From Lachnospiraceae bacterium NC2004 (GTDB lineage Bacteria > Bacillota > Clostridia > Lachnospirales > Lachnospiraceae): 64,000 nucleotides of DNA. The stretch lies in contig JHXB01000002.1 of assembly GCA_000621905.1 (NCBI GenBank), positions 186,001-250,000 of the forward strand, in the 5' to 3' direction. The position numbers and the translations under genes were made by a program. Below the pieces are notes generated by a model. It was not told the origin of the DNA. It searched no databases and saw nothing but the letters and a program-made list of their open reading frames with translations. This document shows, in pieces, positions 50,785 to 59,532 of this stretch (positions within the stretch are counted from its first letter, which is position 1; the number at the start of each line of letters is the position of its first letter).

Positions 50785-52635
50785 ATGATAAAAAAAGAAT
50801 GGGACGATAATTTTAAAGAGCGGCTTAAAGAGCGCTATGACGAGCTTAAGTGGCTTTATGCAATGATTTATAACAACGATATGGATGCATTTGCTTACTT
50901 TTTAAGCATGTTACACTCAATGTATCATGTGAGAAGCAAGGAGTTAAAGGACTGGGATGAAGGTAAGAGCGTAGTAGATGACTGGTTTTCCGGGAATGAG
51001 ATGCTTGGAATGCTTATGTATACCAACTGTTTTGCCGGCAACTTAAAAGGTGTTAAGAAGCACCTTGATTATATTGAGGAATGCAAGGTTAACTATCTTC
51101 ATTTGATGCCTTTGCTTAAGACTCCAAAAGGTAAGAGTGATGGCGGATATGCGGTAGAAGATTTTAGAACGGTTGACGAGAGATTAGGAACCATGAAAGA
51201 CCTTGCCGCACTTACAAATGCATGCCATGAGAGAGGTATAAGTGTATGCCTTGATTTTGTTATGAATCACACGAGCAGCGAGCATGAGTGGGCCAAGAAA
51301 GCGAAGGAAGGCATCAAAGAATATCAGGACAGATATTTTTTCTACGATGACAGGACAATTCCTGATATATACGAGGAGACAGTTCCTGAGGTTTTCCCGC
51401 AGACGGCACCCGGTAATTTTACTTATTGCCCTGAAGTAGGTAAGCATGTAATGACTTCGTTTTATCCATATCAGTGGGATCTTAATTATCACAATCCTAC
51501 AGTATTCAACGATATGACGGAGAATATGCTTTTCCTGTGCAATCAGGGTGTAGATATTATAAGGCTTGATGCGGTTCCTTATATTTGGAAGGAACTTCAC
51601 ACCACTTGCAGAAATCTTCCTGAGGTACACACTCTTGTGCGTATTATGAGGATAGCCTGTGAGATTGTATGTCCCGGTACGTTGCTTTTAGGCGAGGTAG
51701 TTATGGAGCCTTCGAAGGTAGTTCCTTATTTTGGTACGGTTGATAAGCCGGAATGCCACATGTTATATAATGTTACTACCATGGCGAGCACCTGGCATAC
51801 AGTTGCAACCAAGGATGTGCGCCTTATGAAGCATCAGCTTGGCACCGTGTTTGCACTTCCTAAGGAGTATGTATTTCTTAATTATCTTAGGTGTCACGAC
51901 GATATCGGTTGGGGACTTGATTATGATTATCTAAAGAATTTTGGTGTGAGTGAACCCGACCACAAGAAGTTTTTAAATGATTATCTGACCGGTAAGGTAT
52001 TCGACGGAGCGGGAAGAGGCGAGCTTTACAACGACGATCCAAAGCTTAAGGACGCGAGACTTTGCGGAACGACCGCCTCACTTTGTGGAGTGGAAGCGGC
52101 AACATTTGAAAATGATAAAATGAAACTTAAAAAAGCCATCAATCTTGACCTTATGCTGCACGCTTTTTTGTTTACGCAGAGCGGAATTCCGGTTTTGTAT
52201 AGCGGCGACGAAGTGGGACAGCTTAACGATTATGATTATCATAATGTTCCTGATAAAGCGGATGACAGTCGTTATCTTCATAGAGGTGCATTTGACTGGG
52301 ATAAGGCTAAGAAACGCACCCAAAAGGGAAGTGTAGAAGAGGCAATTTATAACGGACTTAGTAAACTTTCAAGTCTTCGCTCTAAGAACAGAGTCTTTGA
52401 CAGCAAGGCAGATACCTGGATTGTTGAGACATATAATGACCATGTTCTTGGTATAGGAAGATACTATAAAGGGCAGAAGCTTATTGCTCTATTTAACTTC
52501 AGCGACAATCCTGAGATTGCCTGGATAAATGAAGAAGAGGATTATAAAGATATCATCACAGACGAGGCTATCAAGGCGAGTGGAGTTAATTTAGAAGGCT
52601 ATGAGTTTAAGTGGATGCTGACAACATTTTCATAA
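50785..52635 (+). CDS. GH13 amylosucrase-like sucrose-active enzyme
   Basis: 616 residues from ATG 50785, which has TAGGAGAT upstream. A helical N-terminal part (1-85, FKERLKERYDELKWLYAMI) precedes the (beta/alpha)8 barrel, as in GH13_4 amylosucrases. Catalytic residues are in IIRLDAVPYIW (nucleophile D262), LLLGEVVM (acid/base E304) and RCHDDIGWG (D372/D373). The block FRTVDERLGT and the sucrose-type DFVMNHTS are also present. Amylosucrases split sucrose and transfer glucose or act as hydrolases. In this locus, with a sucrose PTS and fructokinase but no GH32 enzyme, it may instead act on sucrose 6-phosphate. That substrate shift is inference. Confidence 0.85.
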   Translation: MIKKEWDDNFKERLKERYDELKWLYAMIYNNDMDAFAYFLSMLHSMYHVRSKELKDWDEGKSVVDDWFSGNEMLGMLMYTNCFAGNLKGVKKHLDYIEECKVNYLHLMPLLKTPKGKSDGGYAVEDFRTVDERLGTMKDLAALTNACHERGISVCLDFVMNHTSSEHEWAKKAKEGIKEYQDRYFFYDDRTIPDIYEETVPEVFPQTAPGNFTYCPEVGKHVMTSFYPYQWDLNYHNPTVFNDMTENMLFLCNQGVDIIRLDAVPYIWKELHTTCRNLPEVHTLVRIMRIACEIVCPGTLLLGEVVMEPSKVVPYFGTVDKPECHMLYNVTTMASTWHTVATKDVRLMKHQLGTVFALPKEYVFLNYLRCHDDIGWGLDYDYLKNFGVSEPDHKKFLNDYLTGKVFDGAGRGELYNDDPKLKDARLCGTTASLCGVEAATFENDKMKLKKAINLDLMLHAFLFTQSGIPVLYSGDEVGQLNDYDYHNVPDKADDSRYLHRGAFDWDKAKKRTQKGSVEEAIYNGLSKLSSLRSKNRVFDSKADTWIVETYNDHVLGIGRYYKGQKLIALFNFSDNPEIAWINEEEDYKDIITDEAIKASGVNLEGYEFKWMLTTFS

Positions 52636-52654
52636 TACGACGAGGAGAAATGCT

Positions 52655-53635
52655 ATGACTATTAAAGATATCGCAAAAGAAGCAGGTGTTTCATCAGCGG
52701 CCGTTAGCAGGTATTTTAACGGTGGCTCATTAGGTAAGGACAAGCAGGAGGTAATCAGAAAAGTAGTTGAGAAATACGGCTACACTCCTAATCAGACTGC
52801 TCACTCTATGCGTACCGGAAAGAGCGGGCAGATTGGTGTAATTGTTCCAAAGATTCATTCGGATTCACTTTCACAGGTGATGCATGGGATCGCGGACGAG
52901 CTTCATGCCAATGATTACACTTTAATCCTTGGAATTACTGAAGGAGATCCAGAGCGCGAAGTCAACTATATTAAGACGATGCAGGTCAATAGAATGGAAG
53001 GCATTATCTTGATGGGAACATCCATGACTCCGCATCTTAAGAATACCATTGATCATTGTGATATCCCGATTGTTGTTACAGGTCAGGCATTTAAAGGTGT
53101 TTCAAGCATTTACTATGATGATTTCAACGCTATGAAAGATCTTGCGACGTTGATGTTTAAAAAGCGCAAGAAGCTTGCATATATTGGGGCGACCGAGAGC
53201 GACCCTGCGGTTGGAATTGAGCGTAAGAAGGGCGTTTTAAAAGCCATTGCAAATGATGGCGGCAATCCGGATGATTTGAGTTATGTCATTTCGGAGGGAT
53301 TCGAGATAAGCGATGGATATAACGCCATGAATAAACTTTTGAAGAGTAGAAAGAAGATCGATGGAGTGCTTTGTGCTACTGATACTATGGCGATTGGAGC
53401 AATGCAGGCTATGAAGGAAAAGGGTATTAAACTTCCTGATGATATTTCAATTGCTGCTATCGGTAATAGCTTAGCCGGTAAGGTAGTTACGCCGGAGCTT
53501 ACAACCGTAAGGCTTTATTTTGAGGAATGCGGTAAAACAGCAGTGCAATTGCTCACTTCGATGATCAGGTCAGAAGATTATCCTGTCAGCCAGACTAAGA
53601 TGGGATACGAGATTATTGAAAGGAGATCAATATAG
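52655..53635 (+). CDS. LacI-family regulator of the sucrose locus
   Basis: 326 residues. N-terminal helix-turn-helix TIKDIAKEAGVSSAAVSRYF and hinge helix region (to about 60), then a periplasmic-binding-protein-like effector domain with ICVTDTM-like VLCATDTMAIGAMQA and the final LTTVRLYFEECGKTAV. It should repress the two promoters that carry GAAATCGTTTNC operators and release in the presence of sucrose or a phosphorylated derivative. It lies between its target genes, 19 nt after the GH13 gene, so it would control its own synthesis. Confidence 0.92.
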   Translation: MTIKDIAKEAGVSSAAVSRYFNGGSLGKDKQEVIRKVVEKYGYTPNQTAHSMRTGKSGQIGVIVPKIHSDSLSQVMHGIADELHANDYTLILGITEGDPEREVNYIKTMQVNRMEGIILMGTSMTPHLKNTIDHCDIPIVVTGQAFKGVSSIYYDDFNAMKDLATLMFKKRKKLAYIGATESDPAVGIERKKGVLKAIANDGGNPDDLSYVISEGFEISDGYNAMNKLLKSRKKIDGVLCATDTMAIGAMQAMKEKGIKLPDDISIAAIGNSLAGKVVTPELTTVRLYFEECGKTAVQLLTSMIRSEDYPVSQTKMGYEIIERRSI

Positions 53636-53637
53636 TC

Positions 53638-54453
53638 ATGAAACTAATATTTTTAGATATAGACGGAACACTGACTGTCGCGGGCGAGAATACGCCGCCC
53701 AAAAGTGCTCTTGATGCTATTAAGAAGACTCAAGAGAAGGGCAATAAAGTATTCCTTTGTACAGGCAGAAACTTGGATATGTTAAAGCCTCTTTTAGTAT
53801 ATGGTTTTGACGGTGTTGTAGGAAGCAGTGGCGGATATATTACGGTTGGGGATACAGTATTATATGACAGTCCGATGCCTGATGATACAAGAGATAAGGC
53901 TCTTGAAATCCTACACAGAAACGGTGTATTTTGTACTATCGAAGCTAAGGATGGTTCGTGGGGCGATGACAATATAGATGAGTTTATAAAGAACAGTCCC
54001 GAGGGCAATTCTGAGATAGAGCGCTGGAGAAAAGCTTTAGCCGAGAATCTTGGGATTAGGAAAATGAGTGAGTACAACGGAAGCCCGATATATAAGGTTG
54101 TGGTTATGTGTAATGACTTATCCCAGCTGGATGAAGCGAGGAGTGCTTTATCGGATGATTTTAACTTCGTAATACAGGAGGTCAAGGAGCACAATTGTAT
54201 TAACGGAGAGCTTGTCAATAAAGCATTTGACAAAGGACGTGGAATCAGGAAGGTTGCTGAATACTTTGATTTACCTATAGAAGATACTATAGGATTCGGT
54301 GACAGCATGAACGATCTTGAGATGATCGAAACCGTTGGAACCTCTGTCTGTATGGCAAATGGAGCCAATGCTTTAAAAGAGATCGCGGACATTGTATGTG
54401 ACAGTGTTGAGGACGATGGATTGGCGAAAGCATTTGCAGAATTAAACTTATAA
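53638..54453 (+). CDS. Cof-type HAD-superfamily sugar-phosphatase
   Basis: 271 residues. HAD motif I DIDGTLT (nucleophile Asp near residue 7), motif II FLCTGRN, Lys of motif III in the VNKAFDKGRG block and motif IV IGFGDSMNDLEM. The C2B-type cap is inserted in the middle, so it belongs to the Cof/YidA group that removes phosphate from sugar phosphates or flavin/PLP compounds. It starts 2 nt after the LacI stop and is probably coupled. It may relieve sugar-phosphate stress in sucrose use; the substrate is unknown. Confidence 0.88.
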   Translation: MKLIFLDIDGTLTVAGENTPPKSALDAIKKTQEKGNKVFLCTGRNLDMLKPLLVYGFDGVVGSSGGYITVGDTVLYDSPMPDDTRDKALEILHRNGVFCTIEAKDGSWGDDNIDEFIKNSPEGNSEIERWRKALAENLGIRKMSEYNGSPIYKVVVMCNDLSQLDEARSALSDDFNFVIQEVKEHNCINGELVNKAFDKGRGIRKVAEYFDLPIEDTIGFGDSMNDLEMIETVGTSVCMANGANALKEIADIVCDSVEDDGLAKAFAELNL

Positions 54454-54482
54454 AAAAAGATGAAAAATTTAATAAAAATCTG

Positions 54483-54511
54483 TTGACAAACGCCCTTCGG
54501 GGTGTTATTAT
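54483..54511 (+). promoter_or_regulatory. Promoter of the PTS operon
   Basis: TTGACA (54483-54488, full consensus), 17-nt spacer, TATTAT (54506-54511). Confidence 0.88.
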
Positions 54512-54522
54512 GAAATCACAAT

Positions 54523-54534
54523 GAAAACGATTTC
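54523..54534 (+). promoter_or_regulatory. LacI-type operator 2
   Basis: GAAAACGATTTC, a CG-centred dyad with one mismatch, 11 nt after the -10. The complement, GAAATCGTTTTC, matches operator 1 at 50730 at 11 of 12 positions. Confidence 0.75.
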
Positions 54535-54618
54535 GATTAAGTTGCAAAACAACAAAACAATCTAAGCTATAAACTTAGGAAACCAATAATTTTTTACAAA
54601 TGAAAGGAGGCCATACTT

Positions 54619-56508
54619 ATGGCACTAAACTACAGAAAATGTGCTGAGGAGATTGTTTCTCTGATCGGAGGAAGGGAGAACGTCGCATCTGCAGCTCACT
54701 GTGCTACAAGATTAAGATTAGTAATTAAGGACAACTCTAAACTCGACAAGAAGAAGTTAGAGAATGTCGACGGCGTGAAGGGAATGTTTGAAAGCAATGG
54801 ACAGCTTCAGCTCATCATCGGTACCGGAACGGTTAACAAGGTATACGACGAGTTCTTGGCTGTTACGGGAATGACAGCAGCGACCAAGGATGATGTTAAG
54901 GCAGCGGCTGCTGCTAAACAACCTGCATGGAAGAGAGCACTCAAATCGGTCGGAGATGTGTTCGTTCCAATACTTCCTGCTATCGTTGCATCAGGTTTGA
55001 TGATGGGTGTCGTTGAAGCGCTTGGTAAAGCAATTCCATCATTTGCAGGAACTGACTGGTATGCATTTTTAGATATGGTAGCTAATACAGCATTTGCATT
55101 CTTACCTGTAATTGTTGCGGTAAGTGCAGCGAGAGTTTTTGGTGGTAATATATTCCTTGCAGCCGTTATCGGTCTTATGATGGTTCACACAGGCCTTCTT
55201 AACGGATGGAATGTTGGTAGTGAGGAAGCGATTAACGGGTTCTTCGGAGTAACCGACGGCAAGATTCCGACATGGAATCTCTTTGGTAATTTTAAAATAG
55301 GAGATTATGTTCTTGGATCAATATCTCGGCATGGATATCAGGGACATGTAATCCCCGTCATGATAGCAGTGTGGTTTATGAGTAAGATTGAGAAATGGCT
55401 GCACGACCATGTAAATGAAATGATTGACCTTTTCGTAGTGCCAATCACAACAGTATTTACAACAGGACTTTTCACATTTGTTGTTATCGGACCAATATTT
55501 GCAACATTAGAGAATTATGTATTAAAGGGAGCAGAGTGGTTAGTTCAGTTTCCACCGGGAGCAATGCTTATGGGTGCTATTTACCCTGCAACAGTTGTAA
55601 TGGGACTTCACCACATGTATAATGTAATTGAGGCAGGAATGCTTTCATCAACCGGACTTAACACATGGATGCCAATCGCATCAGCAGCTAACTTTGCACA
55701 GTTTGGTGCCTGTCTTGCAGTAGGTATTAAGTGCCACCAGGCTAAGCTTAAGACAGTTGCAATTCCATCTGCAATGTCAGCTTCACTCGGTATTACAGAG
55801 CCTGCAATCTTCGGTGTTAACTTCCGTTTTATGAAGCCGTTTGTATGTGGTATGATCGGTGCGGCTTGTGGTGCATGTTTCGGAGCAATCACTAAGATCG
55901 GTGCTACAGCTTACGGTGTTACCGGTATTCCTGGATACCTTACAATCAACAACGCAGGTATCTATACACTTCTTCTCTTAATCTCAGGAGGAGTTGCATT
56001 TGGACTTACACTCTTCGTATGGAAGGAAGAGGAGCCTGAGACAGATGACAATAAAGTAGAGGCAGATGACAAGGATTATCTTTCAAATGTTGTTATAAGC
56101 TGTTCAGCAGGCGAGATTATGCAGCCTGTTAAGGGCGAGATTATTCCATACACCAAGATTGAAGATGATACATTTGCATCCGGTGTGTTGGGTAAAGGCG
56201 TAGGAATTAAGCCTGAAGAGGGTGTTGTCTATGCTCCTATGGATGGAGAGATTAGTTCTGTAGCAGACAGCAAGCACGCAATCGGGATTACCGGTGCAGA
56301 GGATATGGAACTTTTGATTCACGTAGGTATTGATACTGTTGAGATGAACGGTGACGGTTTTACTGCTCTCGTATCAGAGGGAGATCAGGTGAAAAAAGGC
56401 GATAAGATTATGGAGTTTGATATCGCTAAGATTAAAGAGGCAGGTAAGCCTGACACAGTAGTTGTCTTGTTAACCAACTCAGATGATTATAGTAACGTAA
56501 AGATTTGA
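54619..56508 (+). CDS. Sucrose-type PTS transporter EIIBCA
   Basis: 629 residues with domain order B-C-A. EIIB (1-85) has the phospho-Cys C28 in AAHCATRLRL. EIIC (about 105-480) is polytopic with the glucose-superfamily block VMGLHHMYNVIE and the GITEPAIFGVNFR substrate-binding region. EIIA (about 495-629) is of the glucose (Crr) type with the phospho-His H568 in LLIHVGIDTVEM and a GVVYAPMDGEI segment. It imports and phosphorylates a disaccharide, most likely sucrose given the GH13 gene and fructokinase around it. Trehalose or a beta-glucoside is less likely. AAAGGAGG precedes the ATG. Confidence 0.9.
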   Translation: MALNYRKCAEEIVSLIGGRENVASAAHCATRLRLVIKDNSKLDKKKLENVDGVKGMFESNGQLQLIIGTGTVNKVYDEFLAVTGMTAATKDDVKAAAAAKQPAWKRALKSVGDVFVPILPAIVASGLMMGVVEALGKAIPSFAGTDWYAFLDMVANTAFAFLPVIVAVSAARVFGGNIFLAAVIGLMMVHTGLLNGWNVGSEEAINGFFGVTDGKIPTWNLFGNFKIGDYVLGSISRHGYQGHVIPVMIAVWFMSKIEKWLHDHVNEMIDLFVVPITTVFTTGLFTFVVIGPIFATLENYVLKGAEWLVQFPPGAMLMGAIYPATVVMGLHHMYNVIEAGMLSSTGLNTWMPIASAANFAQFGACLAVGIKCHQAKLKTVAIPSAMSASLGITEPAIFGVNFRFMKPFVCGMIGAACGACFGAITKIGATAYGVTGIPGYLTINNAGIYTLLLLISGGVAFGLTLFVWKEEEPETDDNKVEADDKDYLSNVVISCSAGEIMQPVKGEIIPYTKIEDDTFASGVLGKGVGIKPEEGVVYAPMDGEISSVADSKHAIGITGAEDMELLIHVGIDTVEMNGDGFTALVSEGDQVKKGDKIMEFDIAKIKEAGKPDTVVVLLTNSDDYSNVKI

Positions 56509-56545
56509 TGAACATAAAATATTATATTATAGGAGGTACACACAT

Positions 56546-56803
56546 ATGAAAGAGTTTAAGTATGTTATCACAGATGAAGTAGGTATTCACGCTCGTCCGG
56601 CAGGACTTCTCGTTCAGGAGGCTAAGAAGTTCACGAGCACGATTACATTTATCAAAGGTGAGAAGAGCGCTAAGGCTACATCTTTAATGAAGCTCATGGG
56701 AATGGGAATCGTTAAGGGCGACGAAGTTACAATCACTGTTGAGGGTGACGACGAGGATGCTGCATGTGCTGCTATCGAAGCTTTTATGAAAGCTAATTTC
56801 TAA
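56546..56803 (+). CDS. ptsH: Phosphocarrier protein HPr
   Basis: 85 residues, standard HPr length. The phospho-His is H15 in VGIHARPAG, and the regulatory Ser46 is present in KATSLMKLMGMG, so HPr kinase control of catabolite repression is possible. It transfers phosphate from EI to the EIIA domain. AGGAGG precedes the ATG. In this locus it lies between the EII gene and the fructokinase, separated from the latter by a hairpin. Confidence 0.97.
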   Translation: MKEFKYVITDEVGIHARPAGLLVQEAKKFTSTITFIKGEKSAKATSLMKLMGMGIVKGDEVTITVEGDDEDAACAAIEAFMKANF

Positions 56804-56815
56804 TAACGGTTATTT

Positions 56816-56842
56816 CGGAGCTTTTCGTTATGAAAAGCTCCG
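56816..56842 (+). terminator. Stem-loop between HPr and fructokinase genes
   Basis: CGGAGCTTTT (56816-56825) pairs perfectly with AAAAGCTCCG (56833-56842) around a 7-nt loop. No T run follows, so it is more likely an mRNA-processing or partial attenuator hairpin that keeps HPr output high. Confidence 0.55.
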
Positions 56843-56866
56843 GCTCATATATAATGGAGGTGCAGC

Positions 56867-57742
56867 ATGGTATATGGAGCTTTAGAAGCCGGCGGTACCA
56901 AGATGGTATGCGCTATTGGCGACGAGAACGGCAGAATAAAAGATCAGGTTTCTATCCCGACTAAGACGCCGGAAGATACGATTCCTGCTATTATCGAATA
57001 CTTTAAGGATAAGAATATAAGTGCCCTTGGAATTGCTTGTTTTGGACCGATTGATGTCGATAGAGCATCTGACGAATTTGGACATATATTAAAGACCCCG
57101 AAGACTCCATGGATAGGGTATGACATTGTTGGCGTCATGAAAGAAGCCCTAGGTGTTCCTGTGGGATTTGATACGGATGTCAACGGATCCCTTTTAGGAG
57201 AAGTTACATGGGGAGCGGCCAAAGGATTAACTGATGCGTTATATATAACGATAGGAACCGGAGTCGGTGGCGGAATACTTTCCGGCGGCAATCTAGTTCA
57301 TGGTATGCTTCATCCTGAACTTGGTCATATGAAGCTTATCAGACACGAGGCGGATACATTTGTCGGAAGATGTCCTTTTCATAAAAATTGCTTGGAAGGA
57401 TTGGCTTGCGGACCTGCAATCGAAGAAAGATGGGGTAAGTCTGCTAAGGAATTGGTTGATAATGATATGGTCTGGGAGATGGAAAGCTTTTACATTGCAC
57501 AGGCGCTTACCAATATCATTTTAACAATAAGCCCTAAGAAGATTATCTTAGGAGGCGGAGTTATGCATCAGGAGCAGCTTTTCCCGCTTGTCAGGAAGAA
57601 GGTTTTGGAGAATCTCAATGGGTATCTTTCGACTAAAGAGCTTGACGATATAGATAATTACATAGTTCCTGCAGGGCTTAACGACGATCAAGGAATTATG
57701 GGATGCATTAAGCTTGCTATTGATGCTTCTGGATTAGAGTGA
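56867..57742 (+). CDS. scrK: ROK-family fructokinase
   Basis: 291 residues. ATP-binding ALEAGGTKMVCAIG at the start, DTDVNGSLLGE with the catalytic Asp, GTGVGGGIL, and a ROK zinc site formed by HPELGH, then CPFHKNCLEG (Cys and His ligands). The length and motif spacing match bacterial ScrK/GmuE-type fructokinases. It phosphorylates free fructose released from sucrose or sucrose phosphate. TGGAGGTGC precedes the ATG. Its stop is 17 nt before the EI start. Confidence 0.9.
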   Translation: MVYGALEAGGTKMVCAIGDENGRIKDQVSIPTKTPEDTIPAIIEYFKDKNISALGIACFGPIDVDRASDEFGHILKTPKTPWIGYDIVGVMKEALGVPVGFDTDVNGSLLGEVTWGAAKGLTDALYITIGTGVGGGILSGGNLVHGMLHPELGHMKLIRHEADTFVGRCPFHKNCLEGLACGPAIEERWGKSAKELVDNDMVWEMESFYIAQALTNIILTISPKKIILGGGVMHQEQLFPLVRKKVLENLNGYLSTKELDDIDNYIVPAGLNDDQGIMGCIKLAIDASGLE

Positions 57743-57759
57743 TAAGGAGGCGGTTTGGT

Positions 57760-59388
57760 ATGATGATATATGAAGGCAAGTCTGTCTTTGAGGGAATTGC
57801 GATCGGACCTTTATACATATATAAGAAGGAAATGCAATCTGTAAAGCGTGTTAAGGTTGAGGACACCGAGGCTGAGAAGGCGCGCTACAAAGAGGCGAGA
57901 GATAAGGCGATTGAGGAATTAAAGGTGCTTTATGATAAAGCAGTTATAGAAGTTGGTGAGTCGGGTGCGGAGATATTTGAGGCTCATCAGCTTATGGTAG
58001 ATGATGAAGACTTTATCGAGTCGGCAGAAGGTATTATTGATACTGAAAATGTAAACGCAGAGTATGCGGTAGCTCAGACCGGAGACAATTTTGCCAAGAT
58101 GTTCTCTGAGATGGAAGAAGAGTATTTTAGAGGAAGAGCTGCTGATATTAAGGATATTACTGAGCGTATTATTAACGCTCTCTGCGGTGGTAGTTTGGGT
58201 GGAATCAAGTCAGATGAGCCTGTTATTGTGGTTGCGGACGACCTTGCTCCTTCGGAGACTGTTCAGATGGATAAGAGCAAGATTTTATCATTTGTCACAG
58301 TACATGGATCAGCCAATTCACACACTTCAATTCTTGCTAAAACAATGGGTATCCCTGCTGTTATCAGTTGTCCTGTTCCGCTTTCAGATGAAGTGAACGG
58401 ACACATGGCCATCGTGGATGGTTACGAGAGTAAGATATATGTCGATCCAGACGAAGATGTGTTGGTTGCCAAGAGAAAACTTCTGCTTGAAGAAGAGAAG
58501 AAGAAGAATCTCTTAGATACGCTTAAAGGCAAAGAGAATGTCACCTTAGATGGTCATAAGATTAACCTATATGCCAATATCGGTGATATTAAGGATTTAG
58601 GATTGGTTCTTCAGAATGATGCCGGTGGAATTGGTTTATTCAGGTCCGAATTCATTTACCTTGGATCTAACGATTATCCGACAGAAGAAGAGCAGTTTCA
58701 GATATATAAGCAGGTGGCACAGACGCTTGCTGGCAAGAAGGTTATTATAAGAACTCTTGATATAGGTGCAGATAAGCAGGCTGACTACTTTAAGTTGCCT
58801 AAGGAAGAGAATCCTGCCATGGGATTAAGGGCGATAAGAATCTGTCTTTCAAGACCTGAGATATTTATAACGCAGCTGCGCGCAATACTTAGAGCGAGCG
58901 CATTTGGTAAGATATCAATTATGTTTCCTATGATTATCTCTGTAGAGGAAGTCAAGAAGATTAAGGAGATAGTTGAGAGCGTAAAGAAGGAGCTTGATAA
59001 AGACGGTATCTCGTATGATAAAGATATCGAGCTTGGAGTGATGATTGAGACTCCGGCAGCAGTTATGATTGCTGATGATCTTGCTAAAGAAGTTGATTTC
59101 TTCAGTGTCGGAACCAATGACCTTACTCAGTATACGCTTGCACTAGACAGGCAGAATCAGAGTTTGGATGATTTTTATAATCCTCACCATCCTGCAATCC
59201 TTAAGATGCTTAAGATGATTGTGGATGCCGCGCATAAACATGGAGCGTGGGCAGGAATATGTGGAGAGTTAGGAGCTGATTTAAAGCTTACCAAAGAGTT
59301 CCTTGCGATGGGATATGACGAGCTCTCGGTTTCGCCGAGCCGCATTCTACCTATAAGAAAGAAGATAAGAGAAAGCAGCCTCACGTAA
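57760..59388 (+). CDS. ptsI: PTS phosphoenolpyruvate-protein phosphotransferase (enzyme I)
   Basis: 542 residues from ATG 57760, 9 nt after GGAGG; the ATG at 57763 is an alternative, and a GTG at 57739 lies before the site. The phospho-His is H188 in NSHTSILAKTMGIPA, the position expected for EI. PEP-binding blocks are GIGLFRSEF, RTLDIGADKQ, NPAMGLRAIR, SVGTNDLTQY and GICGELGAD with the active-site Cys. The loop before the His (GSANSH) differs from the usual GGRTSH. It starts the phosphate chain EI-HPr-EIIA. It ends the operon and is followed by a GGGGACAG palindrome. Confidence 0.96.
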   Translation: MMIYEGKSVFEGIAIGPLYIYKKEMQSVKRVKVEDTEAEKARYKEARDKAIEELKVLYDKAVIEVGESGAEIFEAHQLMVDDEDFIESAEGIIDTENVNAEYAVAQTGDNFAKMFSEMEEEYFRGRAADIKDITERIINALCGGSLGGIKSDEPVIVVADDLAPSETVQMDKSKILSFVTVHGSANSHTSILAKTMGIPAVISCPVPLSDEVNGHMAIVDGYESKIYVDPDEDVLVAKRKLLLEEEKKKNLLDTLKGKENVTLDGHKINLYANIGDIKDLGLVLQNDAGGIGLFRSEFIYLGSNDYPTEEEQFQIYKQVAQTLAGKKVIIRTLDIGADKQADYFKLPKEENPAMGLRAIRICLSRPEIFITQLRAILRASAFGKISIMFPMIISVEEVKKIKEIVESVKKELDKDGISYDKDIELGVMIETPAAVMIADDLAKEVDFFSVGTNDLTQYTLALDRQNQSLDDFYNPHHPAILKMLKMIVDAAHKHGAWAGICGELGADLKLTKEFLAMGYDELSVSPSRILPIRKKIRESSLT

Positions 59389-59392
59389 TAGA

Positions 59393-59472
59393 TAAGTACG
59401 CAAAGGGGACAGTCCCTACTGAGAACTTAGCACGCTAAGTTCTCAGTAGGGACTGTCCCCTTTGCGTACTTA
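59393..59472. repeat. GGGGACAG-type perfect palindrome (39-bp arms)
   Basis: 59393-59431 and 59434-59472 are perfect complements separated by AC. The core is GGGGACAGTCCCTACTG. It lies 5 nt after the enzyme I stop and probably ends the PTS transcript. Confidence 0.93.
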
Positions 59473-59488
59473 CGAAGAATGACCTGTA

Positions 59489-59515
59489 TTGGTTATAGGT
59501 TAAACCTATAACCAA
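59489..59515 (+). promoter_or_regulatory. Sulfur-type dyad operator upstream of metY
   Basis: TTGGTTATAGGTT (59489-59501) and its exact complement AACCTATAACCAA (59503-59515) flank A59502. This is the best copy of the motif in the window; its centre is 54 nt before the first base of the -10. Confidence 0.82.
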
Positions 59516-59532
59516 TTCTTGTTTTTAAGAAT

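Noticed and set aside
53730-54392. 220-codon frame on the minus strand
   Set aside because: Lies fully within the HAD phosphatase gene, has no ribosome site, and its sequence is a low-complexity antisense shadow.
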